A stretch of 42,593 nucleotides of DNA from Pseudomonas folii (GTDB lineage: Bacteria > Pseudomonadota > Gammaproteobacteria > Pseudomonadales > Pseudomonadaceae): NCBI RefSeq assembly GCF_014357575.1, contig NZ_JACONW010000041.1, forward strand, positions 1 to 42,593. The letters are read 5' to 3'. Made by a program: the position numbers and the translations under genes. Below the pieces are notes generated by a model. It worked only from the letters and a program-made list of their open reading frames with translations, did no database searches and was not told the DNA's origin. Below are positions 38,290 through 42,593 of this stretch, in pieces; positions within the stretch are counted from its first letter, which is position 1, and each line of letters begins with the position of its first letter.

Positions 38290-38681
38290 CGCTGCGGGTT
38301 TCCTTGTACTTGGAACTGGCTAAACACTGAAAGCGAAGATAAGCAGACTTTTTAATCGTGGCACCAAGACTAAACATTATGTGCGGCTGTGTCTGCGCCT
38401 GAACTGCTCGGTGCCCGGTACTATTTCACATGTTGCTGTCTGTTGGATGAACAGACGCAATGAAACCGGTACGAATAGGGCATTGCGGGGGTGGCTAAGT
38501 TCATTGCCCCGGCACGTAGCTGTTCAGGGTTGGAATGCAATCTCTTGTGGGAGCGGTGCTTGCCCGCGATAAGGCTGGACGTGATTCACGTGAATCGCGG
38601 TGCCCTTATCGCGGGCAAGCACCGCTCCCACAGGACCTTTGTTTCCTGCACGGCGTAGCGGTGTCAGGAAAGCCGACAAGC
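38290..38681. other. pgi-panC gap without panD
   Basis: 392 bp with no credible gene on either strand. A family C REPIN occupies 38546-38632. The rest presumably holds the pgi promoter (minus strand), but I could not pick hexamers with confidence. panD, found here in P. aeruginosa as I recall, is absent. Confidence 0.65.
38546..38632. repeat. REPIN, family C
   Basis: Perfect 29-bp inverted arms (38546-38574, 38604-38632; arm core GGAGCGGTGCTTGCCCGCGA) around a 29-bp spacer that itself centres on the 14-bp palindrome GATTCACGTGAATC (38583-38596). Confidence 0.9.
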
Positions 38682-39539
38682 TCAGTGCTGCTCCCGATTC
38701 AAATGCAGGTTATCAATCAATCGGGTCTTGCCCAGAAACGCTGCCGCCAGAATCACCAGATCGCTGTCTTGCTCAGTCGCAGGCTTCAGGCTGGTGGCTT
38801 CGCGGATTTCCAGATAATCAGGTCGCAACCCCGCTGCTTCAAGCTGGCGCTTACCGGCGTCCAGCAAGGTAACGAAGTTTTTGTCGCCATTATCAACTGC
38901 TGCGCCGATTTGCTGGATGACCTTGTAAAGCACAGGCGCGGTCGCGCGCTGTTCTTCATTGAGATAACCGTTACGCGAGGACAGCGCCAGGCCGTCTTCG
39001 GCGCGCACGGTCGGCTCGCCAATGATCTGGATCGGCATGTTCAGGTCGCGAACCAGCGCACGGATGACCGCCAGTTGCTGAAAGTCTTTTTCGCCGAACA
39101 CGGCCAGATCAGGCTGAACCATGTTGAACAGCTTGCTGACAACCGTCGATACGCCATCGAAATGGCCGGGGCGACTGGCACCGCATAGACCTTCGGAAAT
39201 AACCGGCACGCTGACCACGGTCTGATCCGCCATGCCATGGGGATACATCTCTTCGACATTGGGCGTGAACAGCAAGTGACAGCCTGCTTCGAGCAGTCTT
39301 TCCTGATCGGCAGCCAGGGTACGAGGGTAGGTCGCCAGGTCTTCGTTGGGCCCGAACTGCATCGGATTGACGAAAATGGTCGCCACTACAAAGTCAGCGC
39401 GTTGTGCGGCTTTGGTGACCAGTGCCGCATGGCCGCTGTGCAGGTTGCCCATGGTCGGCACCAGGCCGATCCGTTTGCCTTCACTGCGCGCACGAGCGAC
39501 AGCAGCGCGCAGTTCGCGTACGGTTTTTACTGTGTTCAT
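38682..39539 (-). CDS. panC: pantothenate synthetase
   Basis: ATP-dependent condensation of pantoate and beta-alanine to pantothenate, via a pantoyl-adenylate. The 285-aa protein has [14 protein letters not shown] (HIGH-like motif, about residue 28), [20 protein letters not shown] (KMSKS-like role), the substrate region [19 protein letters not shown] (seen as [16 protein letters not shown]) and a C-terminal lid domain. The ATG (39537-39539) overlaps the panB stop by four bases, so the two are translationally coupled. It needs beta-alanine, yet panD is not adjacent. Confidence 0.98.
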   Translation of the reverse strand: MNTVKTVRELRAAVARARSEGKRIGLVPTMGNLHSGHAALVTKAAQRADFVVATIFVNPMQFGPNEDLATYPRTLAADQERLLEAGCHLLFTPNVEEMYPHGMADQTVVSVPVISEGLCGASRPGHFDGVSTVVSKLFNMVQPDLAVFGEKDFQQLAVIRALVRDLNMPIQIIGEPTVRAEDGLALSSRNGYLNEEQRATAPVLYKVIQQIGAAVDNGDKNFVTLLDAGKRQLEAAGLRPDYLEIREATSLKPATEQDSDLVILAAAFLGKTRLIDNLHLNREQH

Positions 39540-40336
39540 GCGGAGAATCCGTGTTCAGTGCCGGGGAAGCTGACGTCTTTGACGGCGCTGACATAGGCGC
39601 GGAATGCGGCCTGGATGTCAGGTTGGCCGACCATGAAGTTCTTTACGAACTTGGGCACGCGTCCGGTAATGGAAAGGCCAAGCATGTCATGCATGACAAG
39701 CACCTGGCCGTCGGTGGCGCTGCCCGCACCGATACCGATGACCGGGATCTTCACGGCATGGCTGATTTCCTGAGCCAGTTCGCTCGGCACGCATTCCAGC
39801 AGAAGCATCGCCGCACCGGCCTGTTCAAGGGTAATGGCGTCTGCTCGCATCTGGCGCGCCTGGGTTTCCAGACGCCCCTGGACCTTGTAACCACCGAGCA
39901 CATTGACCGATTGCGGCGTCAGGCCCATGTGCGCACAGACCGGGATACCACGGTCTGCCAGCAGCCGAATCGACTCGGCCAGCCATGCCGCGCCTTCAAT
40001 CTTGACTATGTGCGCACCGGCTTGCATCAGCGCAGCGCTGTTGGTGTAGGTTTGCTCAAGGGTGGCGTAGGACATGAAGGGCAGGTCAGCCATGATCAAC
40101 GCGCCCTGGTTGCCACGTTTGACGCAGGCAACGTGATAAGCCATGTCGGCCGTGGTCACTGGCAGTGTGCTGTCATGTCCCTGCAGGACCATGCCCAACG
40201 AGTCGCCGACCAGCAGCACTTCGACGCCTGCTTCGCTGGCGGCATGGGCAAAGGTCGCGTCATAGCATGTCAGCATGGTGATCTTTTCACCTTTCTGCTT
40301 GAGAGCCTGCAACGACGTTACGGTGATATCTGGCAT
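39536..40336 (-). CDS. panB: 3-methyl-2-oxobutanoate hydroxymethyltransferase
   Basis: Transfers a hydroxymethyl group from methylene-tetrahydrofolate to ketoisovalerate, the first committed step to pantothenate. Start ATG 40336 ([20 protein letters not shown], 266 aa) with GAGGACTTTTCC upstream; the longer frame from 40402 adds residues with no family match. Key pieces: [18 protein letters not shown], the metal-binding [33 protein letters not shown], and the catalytic Glu in [11 protein letters not shown]. Its need for a folate cofactor fits the neighbouring folK. Confidence 0.98.
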   Translation of the reverse strand: MPDITVTSLQALKQKGEKITMLTCYDATFAHAASEAGVEVLLVGDSLGMVLQGHDSTLPVTTADMAYHVACVKRGNQGALIMADLPFMSYATLEQTYTNSAALMQAGAHIVKIEGAAWLAESIRLLADRGIPVCAHMGLTPQSVNVLGGYKVQGRLETQARQMRADAITLEQAGAAMLLLECVPSELAQEISHAVKIPVIGIGAGSATDGQVLVMHDMLGLSITGRVPKFVKNFMVGQPDIQAAFRAYVSAVKDVSFPGTEHGFSA

Positions 40337-40568
40337 GGAAAAGTCCTCTGTCAGGCGCGGTGAATACGACGGCGAGCAGCGCGTGAGATTCATCCGGTTC
40401 AAGCAGGTACACCGTCGTGTGCGGTGTTTGAAAGCAGCCTGCTTGCGCCCATAAGCCAGCGATCAGGCTGGCGGGACGCCTATCTTCGTGACGAGGGGGG
40501 ATTAAGTCAATTGTCGGTTTTAACGATTCAACTGCCGTTTGAGCGGTGTGTTACCGGGCGCTTGGCTA

Positions 40569-41054
40569 TTACGCCTGAGGCACCAAACGCTCAATGCCTT
40601 CAAAGGGGCAGCGGGTCAGCAATTTGCTCAGGGAGCGGCCGTCGGCCAGTTGCAAATCGGGCGCAAGTTCGGCCAATGGGTAGAGCACGAAAGCCCGGGC
40701 CTGCATGTGGTAATGCGGCACTTTGAGACGGGGTTCGTCGATCAATCGCTCACCGAATACCAGAATGTCCAGGTCCAGTGTCCGCGGCCCCCAGCGCTCG
40801 GTGCGTTCACGGCCTTGATCCAGTTCGATAGCCTGTAGCGCGTCAAGCAGGGCAAGCGGTTCGAGGGTGGTGTCCAGCGCTGCAACTGCGTTGGTGTAAC
40901 GCGGCTGATTGGGCAGCAGCGAGTCGCTTACATAGAAGGAAGAGACGCCGACCCACTGGCTCTGCGGCAACCTGGCCAATGCCCTGATGGCATGGCGCAG
41001 TTGCTCGGCGGGGGCAGCCAGGTTACTGCCCATGCCTATATAGACGCGTTCCAC
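40569..41054 (-). CDS. folK: HPPK (6-hydroxymethyl-7,8-dihydropterin pyrophosphokinase)
   Basis: Transfers pyrophosphate from ATP to the hydroxymethyl pterin just before FolP in folate synthesis. The 161-aa protein has YIGMGSNLAAPAEQLRHAI, the mobile-loop region SQWVGVSSFYVSDSLLPNQP, the Q-N pair in RYTNAVAAL, and the Mg-binding signature RWGPRTLDLDILVFG (two Asp, about residues 95-97). It starts 3 bp after pcnB and is followed by panB after 232 bp. FolP itself lies elsewhere in this window (15.3 kb). Confidence 0.97.
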   Translation of the reverse strand: MERVYIGMGSNLAAPAEQLRHAIRALARLPQSQWVGVSSFYVSDSLLPNQPRYTNAVAALDTTLEPLALLDALQAIELDQGRERTERWGPRTLDLDILVFGERLIDEPRLKVPHYHMQARAFVLYPLAELAPDLQLADGRSLSKLLTRCPFEGIERLVPQA

Positions 41055-41057
41055 GTG

Positions 41058-42458
41058 TTACTCGCCCGATGCGGCCGGTTCGCCACCGGCACGTTTGCGT
41101 TTGGTGCCACTGCTGCGGCGACGTTTGCGCGGGGCACCCGCTTCGGGCTTGCTGCCGAGTTCGCTGATCATGGTGCGACGTTCGCTGTCGTTGGCGTCCT
41201 GATAGTCAGTCCACCATTCGCCCAGACCATCGGTTTCTTCGCCTGCACTTTCACGCAACAGCAAGAAATCGTAACCGGCCCGGAAGCGTGGATTGTCGAG
41301 CAGCAGGTCGGCGCGCTTGCCGGAGCGGCGCGGCAGACGTTCCTGCATGTCCCAGATTTCCCGGATCGGCATGGTGAAGCGCTTCGGAATCGCAATACGC
41401 TGGCACTGCTCGATGATCAGTTCGTTGGCCGCTTCCTGCATGGCAGGGATTGGCGGCATACCGCGTTCCTGCAGGCGCAGCACTTTGGCTGGCAGCGCAG
41501 GCCACAGCAGAGCAGCGAACAGGAAGGCCGGTGTCACCGGTTTGTTCTGCTTGATACGCAGGTCAGTGTTGGCCAGTGCCTGGCTGATCAGCGTATGGGT
41601 GTAGGTCGGACGGTATTCCAGAGCCTTGGCGCTGGCCGGGAACAGCGGGTCAAACAACTCCAGGTCCACCAGCATTTCGAAGGTGGGTTCCGCGTAACCT
41701 GAGAGGAACAGCTTGAGCACTTCTTCGAACAGGCGTGCCGACGGAATATCGCGCAGCATCGGTGCCAGGGGACGAATCGGCGTGGCGCTGTGCTTCTCGA
41801 TGCCGAAGTCCAGCTTGGCGGCGAAACGCACCGCACGCAGCATGCGCACCGGGTCTTCCTTGTAACGCTGCTCCGGATCGCCAATCAGGCGGATCAGGCG
41901 GTTGCGGATGTCGTGTACGCCGTTGGCGTAGTCGAGGATGCGCTCGCTAACCGGGTCGTAATACAGGGCGTTGATCGTGAAGTCGCGGCGCTGGGCGTCG
42001 TCTTCAAGGGTGCCGTAAACGTTGTCGCGCAGAATCCGGCCGCTCTCGTTACGCGAAGACTGATTGCTGTCCTCTTCCTCATCATCTTGCGGATGATTGG
42101 CACGGAACGTCGCGACTTCGATGATTTCACGACCGAAGTGGATGTGAACCAGCTTGAACCTGCGGCCAATGATGCGGGCATTGCGGAATTCGGCACGCAC
42201 CTGCTCCGGCGTGGCGCTGGTGGCGACGTCGAAATCCTTGGGCGTGATGTTCAGCATCAGGTCACGAACGCAGCCGCCGACCAGATAAGCCTGATAGCCC
42301 GCATTTTGCAGGCGCTCGACGATATTCACCGCATAACGGCTGAATTGGCCGCGTTGCAGCGAGTGTTGGCTGCTGTTGAGCACTTCAGGCGTGCTGCGGA
42401 TATGTTGCTGCGGTTTACGCAGTGGAGTACGAAATGACTGGAACAGCTTCTTCAGCAT
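41058..42458 (-). CDS. pcnB: poly(A) polymerase I
   Basis: Adds 3' poly(A) tails that mark RNA for decay. Start ATG 42458 (MLKKLFQSFRTPLRKPQQHI, 466 aa) chosen by family N-terminus; no good ribosome-binding site is visible for it or for the upstream in-frame Met codons (42509, 42530), so the start is uncertain. The nucleotidyltransferase head has LVGGCVRDLML and PKDFDVATSATPEQV (catalytic Asp pair), then RRDFTINALYYDP, FGREIIEVATFR and EDPVRMLRAVRFAAKL. The C-terminus ends in an Arg/Lys-rich tail (APRKRRRSSGTKRKRAGG) typical of PcnB rather than CCA-adding enzyme. The pcnB-folK pairing is conserved. Confidence 0.96.
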   Translation of the reverse strand: MLKKLFQSFRTPLRKPQQHIRSTPEVLNSSQHSLQRGQFSRYAVNIVERLQNAGYQAYLVGGCVRDLMLNITPKDFDVATSATPEQVRAEFRNARIIGRRFKLVHIHFGREIIEVATFRANHPQDDEEEDSNQSSRNESGRILRDNVYGTLEDDAQRRDFTINALYYDPVSERILDYANGVHDIRNRLIRLIGDPEQRYKEDPVRMLRAVRFAAKLDFGIEKHSATPIRPLAPMLRDIPSARLFEEVLKLFLSGYAEPTFEMLVDLELFDPLFPASAKALEYRPTYTHTLISQALANTDLRIKQNKPVTPAFLFAALLWPALPAKVLRLQERGMPPIPAMQEAANELIIEQCQRIAIPKRFTMPIREIWDMQERLPRRSGKRADLLLDNPRFRAGYDFLLLRESAGEETDGLGEWWTDYQDANDSERRTMISELGSKPEAGAPRKRRRSSGTKRKRAGGEPAASGE

Positions 42459-42593
42459 GGGATGCACTGTTTGAAGGAATATTCGGCCAAAAACAAAGAA
42501 TGACCGCATGATGGGCGGGGATTCTAGCATTTAGTCAGGGGATGGTGTAGGAAGCTGCGCGATGGCGTTTTGGCTGGCGCATTACCGGTGGCG

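Noticed and set aside
40337..40568. panB-folK gap considered for a promoter
   Set aside because: A minus-strand TTGACT is present near 40505-40510 but no acceptable -10 follows at a normal distance, so I did not list it.

Overview
The window looks like a chromosomal core segment of a fluorescent pseudomonad, most likely of the Pseudomonas syringae / P. fluorescens complex. The evidence is the gene order recN | grpE-dnaK-dnaJ-dapB-carA-carB-greA | yhbY | rlmE-ftsH-folP-glmM-tpiA-secG | tRNA-Leu, tRNA-fMet | rimP-nusA-infB-rbfA-truB-rpsO-pnp, the protein sequences themselves, frequent GTG/TTG starts, and three families of Pseudomonas-type REP doublets (REPINs). The species assignment is inference; no search could be run.

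Region 1 (1-12.5 kb): recN (cut by the left edge, minus strand, with a LexA-type box over its promoter) diverges from a chaperone cluster grpE-dnaK-dnaJ that opens with a near-consensus sigma-32 promoter. dapB follows, then carA-carB-greA. An intrinsic terminator sits 45 bp ahead of the carA start, which points to attenuation. yhbY faces greA.

Region 2 (12.5-28 kb): rlmE-ftsH-folP-glmM-tpiA-secG run rightward into two tRNA genes (Leu-GAG and initiator Met), each followed by a terminator. The Met tRNA has its own strong sigma-70 promoter. A further terminator precedes rimP-nusA-infB-rbfA-truB-rpsO-pnp, the conserved transcription/translation operon, which ends at a very strong terminator. The tRNA-fMet-rimP-nusA arrangement matches the metY-nusA layout of enterobacteria.

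Region 3 (28-38.7 kb): a looser, more variable part. It holds a secreted BON-domain protein behind a textbook sigma-54 promoter, a DUF2845 and a DUF748 protein in one minus-strand pair, an RlmI-like methyltransferase, a thiolase, an MpaB/DUF2236 protein, a short DUF6124-like gene with a strongly folded leader, and pgi. All five complete REP doublets of the window lie here (three of one family, each exactly 94 bp).

Region 4 (38.7-42.5 kb): pcnB-folK-panB-panC on the minus strand (tRNA/RNA polyadenylation, folate and pantothenate synthesis). panD, which I recall between panC and pgi in P. aeruginosa, is absent; a REP doublet sits in that gap.

Most of the window is ordinary housekeeping. I did not find a new defence or mobile system. 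The best leads are regulatory or repeat structure: the REPIN set, the sigma-54 BON promoter, the carA attenuator, the folded leader of the DUF6124-like gene, and the missing panD.
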